A stretch of 64,000 bases of DNA from Actinomadura opuntiae (GCF_030283205.1 NZ_JASNWF010000019.1:124001-188000), one strand, 5' to 3'. Numbered from the stretch's first letter, positions 6,550 through 15,769 are shown. The notes: generated by a model from the letters alone, not told the origin. Numbers and translations: made by a program.

Positions 6550-9477
6550 TCACTCGCCGAACAGGCGGCCGTAGTCGGCCATGGCCAGGGCGATGTCGGC
6601 CTGGGCCCAGAACCGGTGGTAGGTGAACACCGGCGCGGTGGAACTCGCGCCCGACGCGTACGCCCACACGCGGTCGAAGTCGGGGTCGCTCTTGTAGAAC
6701 GACCGGATGGACATGAACGTGGACTTGGAGTCGATCGGGTCGCCGTTCGGCATCTTCCCGGTCCAGCCGGACGGCACGTAGACCGGGTCGGCGAGCCGCT
6801 TGTAGTCGCTCCGCGTCTCCGGCGCCGACACGCCCTTGCCGTCGGTGTGCTTCCAGATGGCGTCGAGGAGGTCCTTGGCGGCCTGCTTGGCCTTCGCGTC
6901 GCCGGACTTGGCCGCGTAGTACGCCAGGGTCTTGGCGTACGCGGCGGCCACGCCGACGTCGTCGCCGTAGTCGGCGACGCTGACGTGCAGCCCGGTGTTG
7001 GCCGGGGGCATCCCGGTCGCGCCGGACCAGTCGGCGTCCGGCTGCCCCGTCCACGTCAGCGTGGACGGGATCTTGATCGAGCCGGTCGAGGGGTCGACGG
7101 TCGTCTGCGACATGGCCCAGGCCGCCCACTTGGCCAGCAGCGCCTTGGCGTTGGCGTCGCCGGTCTGCTGGTAGTACTCGGCCACCCGCTCCATCGACCA
7201 CGCCTGGAACCCGAACCACTGGTTGCTGGGCGGGTCGTGGTAGACGGGCTGCCAGTCATAGGCCATCCCGTAGAACTTCGCCGTGCCGGCGGGCGGCTGG
7301 CTGTAGCTGCCCTCCCAGCTGTTGGTCGCGCCGCCGGCGATCGCGCCCTCCGCCGACTGCAGCCAGGTGTAGAACTGCAGCTGCCGGGTCAGGCTGTTCT
7401 GCCAGTCGGTCTTGGCGGTCGCGCCCTTCGGCGCCATCGCCGGGTCGTTCACCAGCGCGTACGCGGTGAGCGGGTTCTGGTACCCGAAATGGGATGCGCC
7501 GTCGCCGATGCGCCACGCCCAGCCCGCGTTGGAGTCCAGCGCGCCGCCCCACGCGTAGTACCAGGACAGCAGGTAGTGCTCGCTGTTCTTCCCGGACCCG
7601 GCCGGGCACGACGACGCCGGGTAGCAGTCGCCGATCTTCTTGAAGTACTTGTCGAAGAACGAGTACCGCAGGTAGTCGCCCATCTTCCCGGCCTTGGCGA
7701 CGGTGCCGGCCACGTCGGAGCCCTTGTCCTGCTCCTTGGCCCACGTGTCCGCCCAGTACGCGGCCTGGATGGCGCGCGCGTCCGCGTCGGGGGCGTCGGT
7801 GAACTTCCACTGCTTGGCGTAGCTGGAGTCCTTGATGAACAGGTCCAGGAAGCCGTTGGTGCCGCCGTACTTGAACGCGTCGCACGTCGGCTGCGGGACC
7901 GTCTCGAACACCGACTCCTGCGAGCCGCGCTGGTAGGTGTTGATGTAGGACGGGCCGGCGGCGGACGGGCCGTTCTCGCAGCCGCCGCCGGGGGTGTCGC
8001 CGTAGCCGTAGACGTTGTCGACGTCCTCCAGCCAGTGCATGCCGTAGATGTCGTCGGTCCCGTACGCCGACTTCAGCTCGCCCGCGATCGGGTCCTGCCC
8101 GACGGGGACGCTCCCGTCGATCTGCGACGGGTAGCCGCTGGGCAGCGGGTGCTCGGCGGCGTAGGTGGCGGGCTTGGACGCGTTGTAGAAGGAGTTGGTC
8201 GGCTGGTCCGCGTGCGTGGGGATCATGTACTTCTCCATGAGCGCCCACGCGTTGTTGAACGGCGTCCAGTTCTGGGTGACCTTCCCGTACATCGCCTCCA
8301 GCCAGATCAGGTAGCTGTAGGCCTCCGACGTCGTCTCGTGGCCGTGGTCGGGGGCCTCGACCATGAACGTCTCGACCGAGTGGTACGGGATGCCCTGCGG
8401 GCTGAAGTAGCCGTTCGCCGGGTCCTTGATCTTGTTGTACTGGTCCAGGAACCGCTGGGTGTAGGCGCCGGTGGCGCCGCTCACCTCGGTGACCGTGACG
8501 GCCGCGGAGGCGTACCCGGGCGCGCTGGAGGTGAAGGTCGCCTTCCCGGTCGAGGACGCGTCCGCCGTGACCTCCACGTTCTGCGTGGTGGACCAGTTCT
8601 GCGGCGTGAAGGTGAGCGTGCCGCCGCCCGTCACCGACAGGCCGGTGCTCCCCGCCGTGCGGGCGGTCGTCACCGTCACGTTCGACGACGGCGCCTGCGA
8701 CAGCTTCACGCCGAAGGCGGCCTTGCCGCCCTGCGCGACGGTCAGCGACGCGGGCGAGGCGACCACGCTGGCGCTCGCTGCGACGGTGACGCCGACCGGC
8801 TCGGACTCGGCGGTCCCGCCGGCGCTGTCGGTCACCTTGGCGTACAGGGAGTAGGTGCCCGCCTTGGACGGCGTCCAGTTCAGGCTGTACGGGGCGCTGG
8901 TGTCACCGGCGGCGAGCAGCCCGTCCTGGCTGTAGAACTCGACCTTGCTCACCGTCGCCCCGGACGCCGCCGAGGCGGTGGCCGCCAGCGGGACCGAGTC
9001 GCCGAGGCTGTAGGTCGACCCGGCCGCCGGGCTGGTCAGCGCGACGGTCGGCGCCCCGGTGCCCTGGTTGCACCGCACGCCGTTGAGGCTGAACGCCGTG
9101 GGGTCGGCGTTGGTGCCGCTGTAGGTGAACTGCGCGCCGACGTTCACCGTCGCGCCGGACGCGAGGCTCCCGTTCCAGCTCTCGTTCTGGACGGTGATGT
9201 CCTTGCCGGACTGCGACCACCGGCCGCTCCAGCCGCTCACCAGCTTCTGGTCGCCGCCGTAGGAGTAGGTCAGCTTCCATCCGGTCAGGGCGTCGCCCTG
9301 GTTGGTGATGTCGACGCTCGCGGTGAACCCCGAGCCCCAGTCGTTCTTGCTGTAGGAGACCTTGCAGGAGGCCGCCGCCGCCAGCGACGGCGGGGCCGGG
9401 GCGGCCAGGCCGCCGCAGACGAGGGTCAGCGCCGCGCTCACCGCCGTGAGCGCGCGCCATCGACGCCGTCTTCGCAC
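6550..9477 (-). CDS. GH48 cellulase (processive exocellulase), CBM2-Ig-GH48, secreted
   Basis: A 975-aa secreted enzyme. A Sec signal (RRRRRWRAL, then a hydrophobic core, cut near AAAA) leads into a CBM2 cellulose-binding domain (about 38-137, SKNDWGSGF to LNGVRC). Two beta-sandwich Ig-like modules follow (about 140-335), then the GH48 catalytic domain (336-975, normal length). The acid Glu lies in GHETTSEA near residue 380 and the base Asp region in HWLEDVDNVYGYG. GH48 enzymes release cellobiose processively from chain ends and act with GH6 and GH5 cellulases, both encoded nearby. The GTG at 9477 is chosen because GGAAGGA lies about 8 nt upstream; the longer in-frame form lacks a signal peptide start. 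It lies 130 nt behind the LacI gene and has no operator of its own, so it is probably read from the lacI promoter. Confidence 0.93.
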   Translation of the reverse strand: MRRRRRWRALTAVSAALTLVCGGLAAPAPPSLAAAASCKVSYSKNDWGSGFTASVDITNQGDALTGWKLTYSYGGDQKLVSGWSGRWSQSGKDITVQNESWNGSLASGATVNVGAQFTYSGTNADPTAFSLNGVRCNQGTGAPTVALTSPAAGSTYSLGDSVPLAATASAASGATVSKVEFYSQDGLLAAGDTSAPYSLNWTPSKAGTYSLYAKVTDSAGGTAESEPVGVTVAASASVVASPASLTVAQGGKAAFGVKLSQAPSSNVTVTTARTAGSTGLSVTGGGTLTFTPQNWSTTQNVEVTADASSTGKATFTSSAPGYASAAVTVTEVSGATGAYTQRFLDQYNKIKDPANGYFSPQGIPYHSVETFMVEAPDHGHETTSEAYSYLIWLEAMYGKVTQNWTPFNNAWALMEKYMIPTHADQPTNSFYNASKPATYAAEHPLPSGYPSQIDGSVPVGQDPIAGELKSAYGTDDIYGMHWLEDVDNVYGYGDTPGGGCENGPSAAGPSYINTYQRGSQESVFETVPQPTCDAFKYGGTNGFLDLFIKDSSYAKQWKFTDAPDADARAIQAAYWADTWAKEQDKGSDVAGTVAKAGKMGDYLRYSFFDKYFKKIGDCYPASSCPAGSGKNSEHYLLSWYYAWGGALDSNAGWAWRIGDGASHFGYQNPLTAYALVNDPAMAPKGATAKTDWQNSLTRQLQFYTWLQSAEGAIAGGATNSWEGSYSQPPAGTAKFYGMAYDWQPVYHDPPSNQWFGFQAWSMERVAEYYQQTGDANAKALLAKWAAWAMSQTTVDPSTGSIKIPSTLTWTGQPDADWSGATGMPPANTGLHVSVADYGDDVGVAAAYAKTLAYYAAKSGDAKAKQAAKDLLDAIWKHTDGKGVSAPETRSDYKRLADPVYVPSGWTGKMPNGDPIDSKSTFMSIRSFYKSDPDFDRVWAYASGASSTAPVFTYHRFWAQADIALAMADYGRLFGE

Positions 9478-9607
9478 GTGTGCATCCTTCCGATCGGGCC
9501 CTCGCTCGCGCAGGGCGCAGCCCGCCTCCGGCGGTCGCCGGGACGTTGGTCCCCCGTGGTTCATGCGGTCCGGGCCGGACGGTCCGGGCGCCGGGTCGTC
9601 CGCCGCG

Positions 9608-10654
9608 TCAGGCGGACTCGCGGATGATGAGGCGGGTCCGCAGCACCACGCCGCGGTCCCCGGACGGGCGGCCGCCGGAGCGGGCGCGCAGTTCGCGGGC
9701 GAGCCGGGCGCCGAGGTCCTCGGCGGGCCGGCGGACGGTGGTCAGCCGGGGCCGCACCTGCCGGGCGACCGGGGCGTCGTCGAACCCGACGACCGCCACG
9801 TCGTCGGGGACCCGCCGGCCGGCCCGCCGCAGGGCGCGCAGCGCTCCGACCGCCATCAGGTCCGAGGCGGCCAGCACGGCGTCGATGCCGGGTCGGCGCT
9901 CCAGCAGCCGGCTCATGGCGTGCTCGCCGGACAGCCGGCCGAAGTCGCCGTGCCCGACCAGCCCGGCCACGTCCATCCCGGCCTCCTGCGCCGCCATCCG
10001 GTAGCCCGCCAGCCGGTCCACGCCCGCGGCCATGTCGGCCGGGCCCGCGATGGTGGCGATCCGCCGGCGGCCCGAGGCGAGCAGGTGCCGGACGGCGGCG
10101 TGCGCCCCGCCGCGGTTGTCGGCGTCCACGTAGGGCAGCCCCACGTCGTCGAGCGGCCGTCCGGCGAGCACGACGGGGGCGCCGGCGGCGGCCCGCAGCA
10201 CGCACGCGCGCCGGTCGGGGTGCGCGCCGATCAGCAGCACGCCCTCGAAGCGGCCGCCGCGCAGGTAGTCGGCGGCGGTCTCCCATTCGCCCGGCGTGCC
10301 GGCCATCAGCACCACCAGGGGCCGGCGGCCGCCGAGCTCGCGCCGCACGCCCCACAGCAGGCCGGCGTGGAACGGGTCGGCGAAGACCCGCGCGCCCTCG
10401 TCGCACATCACCACGGCGACCGCGCCGGGCGAGCGGCGGCCCGGCGTGGTCGGGCGGCGCGGCACGTAGCCGAGGCGCTGCGCGGCCTCCTCGACGCGCT
10501 CGCGGGCGGTGCGGCTGACGTGGGCCGAGCCGGTGAGGACGCGGGAGGCGGTCGCGGGCGAGACGCCGGCCGCCCGGGCCACCTGCGCCAGGGTCGGCGC
10601 GCGGCCCACGGGTTCGCCGGCGCGCGGGCCGGGGCCGGATTCGGTGATCGTCAA
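9608..10654 (-). CDS. LacI-family repressor of cellulase genes (CelR/CebR-like)
   Basis: A 348-aa LacI/GalR regulator. The N-terminal HTH PTLAQVARAAGVSPATASRVL is at about residues 18-38 with hinge LGYVPRRP, followed by the periplasmic-binding-protein-like sensor domain ending DDAPVARQVRPRLTTVRRP. In cellulolytic actinomycetes CelR/CebR binds TGGGAGCGCTCCCA and is released by cellobiose or cello-oligosaccharides. Two perfect copies of that box lie in the divergent region upstream of this gene. I chose the TTG at 10654 because GAAGGGA lies 8 nt upstream and no ATG or GTG start fits the HTH better; GTG nearer the HTH is possible. The gene shares its transcript with GH48 downstream and is probably autoregulated. 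Confidence 0.9.
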   Translation of the reverse strand: MTITESGPGPRAGEPVGRAPTLAQVARAAGVSPATASRVLTGSAHVSRTARERVEEAAQRLGYVPRRPTTPGRRSPGAVAVVMCDEGARVFADPFHAGLLWGVRRELGGRRPLVVLMAGTPGEWETAADYLRGGRFEGVLLIGAHPDRRACVLRAAAGAPVVLAGRPLDDVGLPYVDADNRGGAHAAVRHLLASGRRRIATIAGPADMAAGVDRLAGYRMAAQEAGMDVAGLVGHGDFGRLSGEHAMSRLLERRPGIDAVLAASDLMAVGALRALRRAGRRVPDDVAVVGFDDAPVARQVRPRLTTVRRPAEDLGARLARELRARSGGRPSGDRGVVLRTRLIIRESA

Positions 10655-10713
10655 CGGTGCACTCCCTTCGGGGGTCCCGGCCGCGGGGTGGCCGGCCGGG
10701 GAGGTGGGAGTAA

Positions 10714-10727
10714 TGGGAGCGCTCCCA
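10714..10727. promoter_or_regulatory. CelR/CebR operator 1
   Basis: A perfect 14-bp palindrome TGGGAGCGCTCCCA. It sits directly after the -10 box of the lacI promoter, so bound repressor would block lacI and GH48 transcription. The sequence equals the published CelR/CebR site of Thermobifida and Streptomyces. Confidence 0.92.
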
Positions 10728-10756
10728 AGAATCAGGTCGGCGCGCCATTGTGTCAA
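10728..10756 (-). promoter_or_regulatory. Promoter of lacI-GH48 (-35 TTGACA, -10 GATTCT)
   Basis: On the minus strand TTGACA (10756-10751) and GATTCT (10733-10728) are 17 bp apart, a consensus-like sigma-70 layout. The operator 10714-10727 begins immediately downstream of the -10. Confidence 0.75.
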
Positions 10757-10876
10757 GGGCCGCCTGACCTCCGGCGAACGCCGCCTTCACTCCGCCCGGC
10801 GCGATTCGTGAAAACCGTGGAAGAAGGCTTTCCGGGACGGCGCGCGGCGATCTACGGTCGCGTTCGGCCAAGGAAA

Positions 10877-10890
10877 TGGGAGCGCTCCCA
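10877..10890. promoter_or_regulatory. CelR/CebR operator 2
   Basis: A second perfect TGGGAGCGCTCCCA, 30 nt before the GH5 start and just ahead of the AAGGAG ribosome binding site at 10893-10898. A possible -10 TACGGT (10853-10858) lies upstream, so repressor would block the GH5-GH6 operon. Confidence 0.92.
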
Positions 10891-10903
10891 TAAAGGAGAT
10901 CAC

Positions 10904-10924
10904 GTGACACCGGAGAATTCATGA
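10904..10924 (+). CDS. Possible six-codon leader ORF overlapping the GH5 start
   Basis: GTG at 10904 sits 5 nt after the strongest Shine-Dalgarno match in the region (AAGGAG 10893-10898). It encodes VTPENS and stops at TGA 10922-10924, which overlaps the GH5 ATG (10921-10923) as ATGA. It could couple translation of GH5; it could also be chance, because GH5 has its own GGAG 5 nt upstream. Confidence 0.3.
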   Translation: MTPENS

Positions 10925-12429
10925 GCCCGCTCTCCCCGCGCACCGCCGCCCTGGCGTCCCTCACCGGAGCGCTCTGCCTGGCGGGCGCCCTCACGGCCGG
11001 CGCGGGCGCCGGCGCCGTGCTGGGCGCCCGCCCCGCCCACGCCGCCGTCGCCTGCCAGGTCGACTACGCCAAGAACGACTGGGGCACCGGCTTCACCGCG
11101 TCCACCACCGTCACCAACCAGGGCCCGGCGCTGACCGGCTGGAAGCTCCAGTACTCCTACGCCGGCGACCAGAGGCTGAGCAGCGGCTGGAACGGCGTGT
11201 GGACGCAGTCCGGCAAGCAGGTCACCGTCGGCAACCAGAGCTGGAACGGCTCGGTCGCGTCCGGCGGGTCCGTCCAGGTCGGCGCGAACTTCACCTACAG
11301 CGGCACCAACGCCGACCCGACCGCCTTCACCCTCAACGGCACGGCCTGCAACGGCGGCCCACCGCCCACCAGCCCGCCGCCGACCAGTCCCCCGCCGACC
11401 AGCCCGCCGCCGTCCGGCCCGGCCCCGAAACTGAAGGTCTCGGGCAACTCCTTCGTGGACGCCTCCGGCCGGACGGTCCGGCTGCGCGGGGTCAACCGGT
11501 CGGGCGGCGAGTTCGCCTGCGTGCAGGGCAACGGAATCTGGGACGGCCCGATGGACGCCGCGTCGGTAGCGGCCATCAAGGGCTGGAACGCCAACACCGT
11601 CCGCGTCCCGCTCAACGCCGACTGCTGGCTCGGCCTGTCCGACGTCGATCCCGCCTACGGCGGCGCCGCCTACCAGAAGGCGGTCGAGGACTACGTGGGG
11701 CTGCTCGTCCAGAACGGCCTGACGCCGATCCTCGACCTGCACTGGACCAACGGGCTGTGGACCGGCAACGACAGCCACTGCCAGACCGCCGACGCGGCCT
11801 GCCAGAAGCCGATGCCGGACGCCAAGTACGCGACGGAGTTCTGGAAGCAGGTCGCCGCCGCCTTCAAGGGCGACACCGCCGTGGTGTTCGACCTGTTCAA
11901 CGAGCCGTACCCGAACAACCTCGGCGTCATGGGCTACGACCAGTCGTGGAAGTGCTGGCGCGACGGCGGCGCCGACTGCACCGGCCTGTCCTACGACGCC
12001 GCCGGGATGCAGGACCTGGTGGACGCGGTCCGCGGCGCCGGGGCGTCCAACGTGATCATGGCCGGCGGCAACAGCTACTCCAACGACCTGTCCCAGTGGC
12101 TCAACTACAAGCCGGCCGACCCGACCGGGAACCTCGCCGCGTCGTGGCACTCCTACAACTTCAACTACTGCAAGGACGCGGCCTGCTGGGACCAGCAGAT
12201 CGCACCCGTCGCCGCGCAGGTCCCGCTGGTCGCCGGCGAGATCGGCGAGAACGACTGCGGGCACGGCTACATCGACACGCTCATGGGCTGGCTGGACGCG
12301 CACGGGGCCTCCTACCTCGGCTGGACCTGGAACACCTGGAACTGCACCAGCGGCCCGGCGCTCATCAGCTCCTACGACGGCACCCCCACCGCCTACGGCG
12401 CCGGGTTCCGCGACCACCTGCGCTCGTGA
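10921..12429 (+). CDS. GH5 cellulase (endoglucanase), CBM2-linker-GH5, secreted
   Basis: A 502-aa secreted enzyme. The Sec signal ends near residue 42 (AHA), CBM2 runs about 43-143 (YAKNDWGTGF to LNGTAC), and a Pro/Thr/Ser linker of repeated PPPTS covers about 146-163. The GH5 TIM-barrel follows to the C-terminus. The acid/base is Glu328 in FDLFNEP and the nucleophile Glu440 in VAGEIGEN. GH5 retaining cellulases cut inside beta-1,4-glucan chains, although some GH5 members use mannan, so the substrate is inferred from the CBM2 and neighbours. It is the first gene of a two-gene operon with GH6, 61 nt apart, behind CelR operator 2. The even CBM2-linker-catalytic layout matches the next gene. Confidence 0.92.
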   Translation: MSPLSPRTAALASLTGALCLAGALTAGAGAGAVLGARPAHAAVACQVDYAKNDWGTGFTASTTVTNQGPALTGWKLQYSYAGDQRLSSGWNGVWTQSGKQVTVGNQSWNGSVASGGSVQVGANFTYSGTNADPTAFTLNGTACNGGPPPTSPPPTSPPPTSPPPSGPAPKLKVSGNSFVDASGRTVRLRGVNRSGGEFACVQGNGIWDGPMDAASVAAIKGWNANTVRVPLNADCWLGLSDVDPAYGGAAYQKAVEDYVGLLVQNGLTPILDLHWTNGLWTGNDSHCQTADAACQKPMPDAKYATEFWKQVAAAFKGDTAVVFDLFNEPYPNNLGVMGYDQSWKCWRDGGADCTGLSYDAAGMQDLVDAVRGAGASNVIMAGGNSYSNDLSQWLNYKPADPTGNLAASWHSYNFNYCKDAACWDQQIAPVAAQVPLVAGEIGENDCGHGYIDTLMGWLDAHGASYLGWTWNTWNCTSGPALISSYDGTPTAYGAGFRDHLRS

Positions 12430-12490
12430 CCCGGCATCACTCCGGCACTTCCCACCCCCCGTCGGTCCTACTGAATCGAGGAGAACCCGG

Positions 12491-14224
12491 ATGAGACATC
12501 CATCGGTGCGTCCCGCGGCGCGCCGCGGCCTGGCGGCCGGAGCGGCCGCCGCGCTGCTGGCCACCGGCGCGGTCGTGCTCACGCAGGCGGAGGCCGGCGC
12601 GGCCACCGGCTGCAAGGTCGACTACGTCAAGAACGACTGGGGCGGCGGCTTCACCGCCACGGCCACGGTCACCAATCTCGGCGACGCGCTCAGCGGCTGG
12701 ACGCTCGAGTGGGACTTCGCGGGCGACCAGAAGGTCACCAGCGGCTGGAACGGCACGTTAAGCCAGAGCGGGCAGCACGTCACGGTGAAGAACATGTCCT
12801 GGAACGGGTCGCTGGCGACCAACGCCAGCGTGGCCCCCGGCTTCCAGGGGACCTACTCCGGGACGAACGCCGTGCCCGCGTCGTTCAAGCTGAACGGCCA
12901 GACGTGCACGGGCGGGACGTCCAGCCCGCCGCCCACCTCTCCCCCGCCGACGTCCCCGCCGCCGACCTCGCCGCCGCCCGGCACCCGGGTGGACAACCCG
13001 TTCGCCGGCGCGAAGCAGTACGTCAACCCCGAGTGGTCGGCGCTCGCGGCGGCCGAACCGGGCGGAAGCAAGATCTCCAACCAGCCGACCGCCGTGTGGC
13101 TGGACCGCATCGCCGCCATCGAGGGCGTGAACGGCGGCATGGGCCTGCGCGCCCACCTGGACCAGGCGCTCAAGGAGGGCGCCACCTCCGCGGAGTTCGT
13201 GATCTACGACCTGCCCGGCCGCGACTGCGCGGCCCTGGCCTCCAACGGCGAGCTCGGCCCCACCGAGATCGACAAGTACAAGACGCAGTACATCGACCCG
13301 ATCGCCGCCATCATGGGCGACGCCAAGTACGCGGGCATCCGCATCGTGACGGTGGTCGAGCCCGACTCGCTGCCGAACCTCGTCACCAACGCGGGCGGCA
13401 CCGCCGGCTCCACCGACGCGTGCGCGACGATGAAGGCCAACGGCAACTACGTCAACGGCGTCGCCTACGCGCTGAAGAAGCTGGGCGCCATCCCGAACGT
13501 CTACAACTACGTGGACGCCGGCCACCACGCCTGGCTGGGCTGGGACAGCAACTTCAACCCGACGGTCCAGCTGTTCGCCCAGGTCGCCGACGCGTCCGGC
13601 AGCAAGTCGAACGTGCACGGCTTCATCACCAACACCGCCAACTACTCGGCCACGAGGGAGCCGTACTTCAAGGTCACCGACACGGTGAACGGCACGACGG
13701 TGCGCCAGTCGAAGTGGGTGGACTGGAACAACTACGTGGACGAGCAGTCGTACGCGCAGGCGCTGCGCACCGCCCTGGTGGGCGCGGGCTTCGACTCCCA
13801 CCTCGGGATGCTGATCGACACCTCGCGCAATGGCTGGGGCGGGTCCGCCCGGCCGACCGGCCCGGGCCCGCTGACGTCGGTGGACGACTACGTCAACGGC
13901 GGCCGGATCGACCGCCGCATCCACGCCGGCAACTGGTGCAACCAGAGCGGCGCGGGCCTCGGTGAGCGTCCGACGGCGGACCCGGCGACCGGCATCGACG
14001 CCTACGTGTGGGTGAAGCCGCCCGGCGAGTCCGACGGCGCCAGCCAGCCCGTCGACAACAACGAGGGCAAGGGCTTCGACCGCATGTGCGACCCGACGTA
14101 CACCGGCAACGCCCGCAACGGCAACAACCCGACCGGCGCGCTGCCGAACGCGCCGCTGGCCGGGCACTGGTTCTCGGCCCAGTTCCAGCAACTGCTGAAG
14201 AACGCCTACCCGACCCTCCCGTAA
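12491..14224 (+). CDS. GH6 cellobiohydrolase, CBM2-linker-GH6, secreted
   Basis: A 577-aa secreted enzyme with an Ala-rich Sec signal cut near residue 37, CBM2 (about 38-136, VKNDWGGGF to LNGQTC), a PPPTS-repeat linker (about 141-162) and a GH6 domain. The GH6 active-site region YDLPGRDCAAL has Asp240 and Asp245, and EPDSLPN follows. The long C-terminal region with AYVWVKPPGESDG and GKGFDRMCDP matches the tunnel-forming loops of exo-acting GH6 enzymes, so cellobiohydrolase from non-reducing ends is the best call. Together with GH48 and GH5 it completes a synergistic crystalline-cellulose set. The ATG at 12491 is preceded by GAGGAG. A strong terminator follows. Confidence 0.93.
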   Translation: MRHPSVRPAARRGLAAGAAAALLATGAVVLTQAEAGAATGCKVDYVKNDWGGGFTATATVTNLGDALSGWTLEWDFAGDQKVTSGWNGTLSQSGQHVTVKNMSWNGSLATNASVAPGFQGTYSGTNAVPASFKLNGQTCTGGTSSPPPTSPPPTSPPPTSPPPGTRVDNPFAGAKQYVNPEWSALAAAEPGGSKISNQPTAVWLDRIAAIEGVNGGMGLRAHLDQALKEGATSAEFVIYDLPGRDCAALASNGELGPTEIDKYKTQYIDPIAAIMGDAKYAGIRIVTVVEPDSLPNLVTNAGGTAGSTDACATMKANGNYVNGVAYALKKLGAIPNVYNYVDAGHHAWLGWDSNFNPTVQLFAQVADASGSKSNVHGFITNTANYSATREPYFKVTDTVNGTTVRQSKWVDWNNYVDEQSYAQALRTALVGAGFDSHLGMLIDTSRNGWGGSARPTGPGPLTSVDDYVNGGRIDRRIHAGNWCNQSGAGLGERPTADPATGIDAYVWVKPPGESDGASQPVDNNEGKGFDRMCDPTYTGNARNGNNPTGALPNAPLAGHWFSAQFQQLLKNAYPTLP

Positions 14225-14237
14225 GGGAGCGCTCACA

Positions 14238-14277
14238 GGAGGGCCCGGCCGCCCGCTCTCAGGCGGCCGGGCCCTCC
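14238..14277 (+). terminator. Strong intrinsic hairpin after the GH5-GH6 operon
   Basis: A perfect 16-bp stem (14238-14253 with 14262-14277) and an 8-nt loop. It lies between convergent GH6 and amidase genes and may serve both. There is no T-tract. Confidence 0.88.
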
Positions 14278-14293
14278 GCCGTTCTGCGGGGGC

Positions 14294-15706
14294 TCACCAT
14301 TCCGGCGGCCGGTGGTGGTGCCAGGGTGCGGCGGCCTCGACCTGGGCGCACAGTGCGAGGAGGTTGGCCTCGCCGGCGGGCCGCCCGACCAGGCTCACGC
14401 CGACCGGCAGCCCGTCGCCCGTGCGGTGCAGCGGCAGGTTGGCGGCGGGCTGGCCGGTCATGTTGTAGACGCTGGTGAACGCGCTGAAGGCGCTCTGCCG
14501 GCGGAGGTTGTCGAGCGGATCGGTGTCCTTCTCGTCGAAGAACTCCACGGGCTGCGGCAGCGCCGCCAGCGTCGGTGTGAGGACGGCGTCGTAGCGGGCC
14601 GTCGCCTCGACAGCCGCGCGGGCGGCGCGCTGCATGCCGGCGATCGCGGCGGCGTGGGCGGCGCCGTCGATGCGGCGGCCGTATTCGCGCCAGGCGCGGG
14701 TGACCGGACGCAGCTTCTCCTCGTCGTCCGCGTCGACGGTGTGGCCGAGCGACTGCACGCCCCAGACCGTGATGAAGAAGTCGGAGACCTCCGGTCCGAA
14801 CGGCGTGGGGATGTCCTCGACCTCGTGTCCGAGGTCTTCCAGCAGGCGGGAGGCGTGCTCCCACGCTTCCACGCAGGCCGGGTCGACGTCGATGCCGGGT
14901 GCGGCGGGCTTGGCGTAGCGGCCGATGCGCAGCCGTCCGGGCTCCCGCCCGGCGTGGCCGAGGAAGGTCTCGCCGGCGGGCAGCGGCGGCGCCCAGTGCG
15001 GGTCGCCGGGCATCGGGACGGCCATCAGGTCGAGCATCGCGGCGGCGTCCCGGACGGTGCGGGCCAGCGGACCCTGGACGGCGAGGCCGTTGACCTCGGC
15101 CGCGTCGGGGCCGGCGCTGATCCGGCCGCGGGAGGTCTTGAGCCCGAACAGCCCGCAGCAGCTCGCGGGGATGCGGACCGAGCCGCCGCCGTCGCTGCCG
15201 TGCGCGACCGGGGCGAGGCCGAGCGCCACGGCGGTGGCCGCGCCGCCGCTGGAGCCGCCGGACGTCCGCGCGCGGTCCCACGGGTTGCGCGCCGGGCCGG
15301 CCAGGTCGTTGTCGGTGTAGCAGCAGAGCCCGAACTCGGGGGTGTTGGTCTTGCCGAGGCTGATCATGCCGCCGCGGCGCAGCAGCGACACCACGTGCGC
15401 GTCCCTGCCGGGGACGTGGTCGGCGAAGGCGCGCGAGCCGTAGCCGGTGGGCACGTCCGCCGTCGGCGTCAGGTCCTTGATGGCCGTGGGCACGCCGGAC
15501 AGCGGCGCGGGGTGCTCCGACCGTCCGGTCATGGTCTCGGCCTGCGCGACCGCCTGTTCTGCGGTGACGGTGACGAACGCGCCGTAGCGCTCGTCGAGCC
15601 GCTCGATGCGCGCCAGGTAATGGCGCACGAGTTCCACGGGCGCGACCTCGCCCGCCCGCACCGCGGCGGCCTGTTCGAGCGCGCTGAGTTCGTGCAGTTC
15701 CGTCAT
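14294..15706 (-). CDS. Amidase (amidase signature family)
   Basis: A 470-aa cytosolic amidase-signature hydrolase. The Ser-cisSer-Lys triad region is visible: Lys near residue 76 in AIKDLTPT, the Gly/Ser-rich TSGGSSGGAA near 150, and the nucleophile loop GSDGGGSVRIPASCCG near 173. Length and order match aryl/alkyl amidases; the GatA subunit is similar, but no gatB/gatC is adjacent, so tRNA amidotransferase is unlikely. The start at 15706 follows GGGAAGG. The gene lies 108 nt downstream of the peptide/amide uptake operon on the same strand, but a TetR-type palindrome in that gap suggests separate control. A role in releasing ammonia from imported amides is inference. Confidence 0.9.
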   Translation of the reverse strand: MTELHELSALEQAAAVRAGEVAPVELVRHYLARIERLDERYGAFVTVTAEQAVAQAETMTGRSEHPAPLSGVPTAIKDLTPTADVPTGYGSRAFADHVPGRDAHVVSLLRRGGMISLGKTNTPEFGLCCYTDNDLAGPARNPWDRARTSGGSSGGAATAVALGLAPVAHGSDGGGSVRIPASCCGLFGLKTSRGRISAGPDAAEVNGLAVQGPLARTVRDAAAMLDLMAVPMPGDPHWAPPLPAGETFLGHAGREPGRLRIGRYAKPAAPGIDVDPACVEAWEHASRLLEDLGHEVEDIPTPFGPEVSDFFITVWGVQSLGHTVDADDEEKLRPVTRAWREYGRRIDGAAHAAAIAGMQRAARAAVEATARYDAVLTPTLAALPQPVEFFDEKDTDPLDNLRRQSAFSAFTSVYNMTGQPAANLPLHRTGDGLPVGVSLVGRPAGEANLLALCAQVEAAAPWHHHRPPEW

Positions 15707-15769
15707 CGCACCTTCCCTTGACCGGCGGCGGTTTCGTCCGGTACGCACCCCGGAACACCGCACACACTA

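Noticed and set aside
6616..9627. A 1003-residue plus-strand frame opposite the GH48 gene
   Set aside because: Composition is Arg/Val/Gly-rich without motifs; the opposite frame is a clear GH48 cellulase.
14225..14238. A third CelR-like box after the GH6 stop
   Set aside because: GGGAGCGCTC is present but the right arm ends ACA instead of CCA, and it lies at the operon end, where it has no promoter to control.
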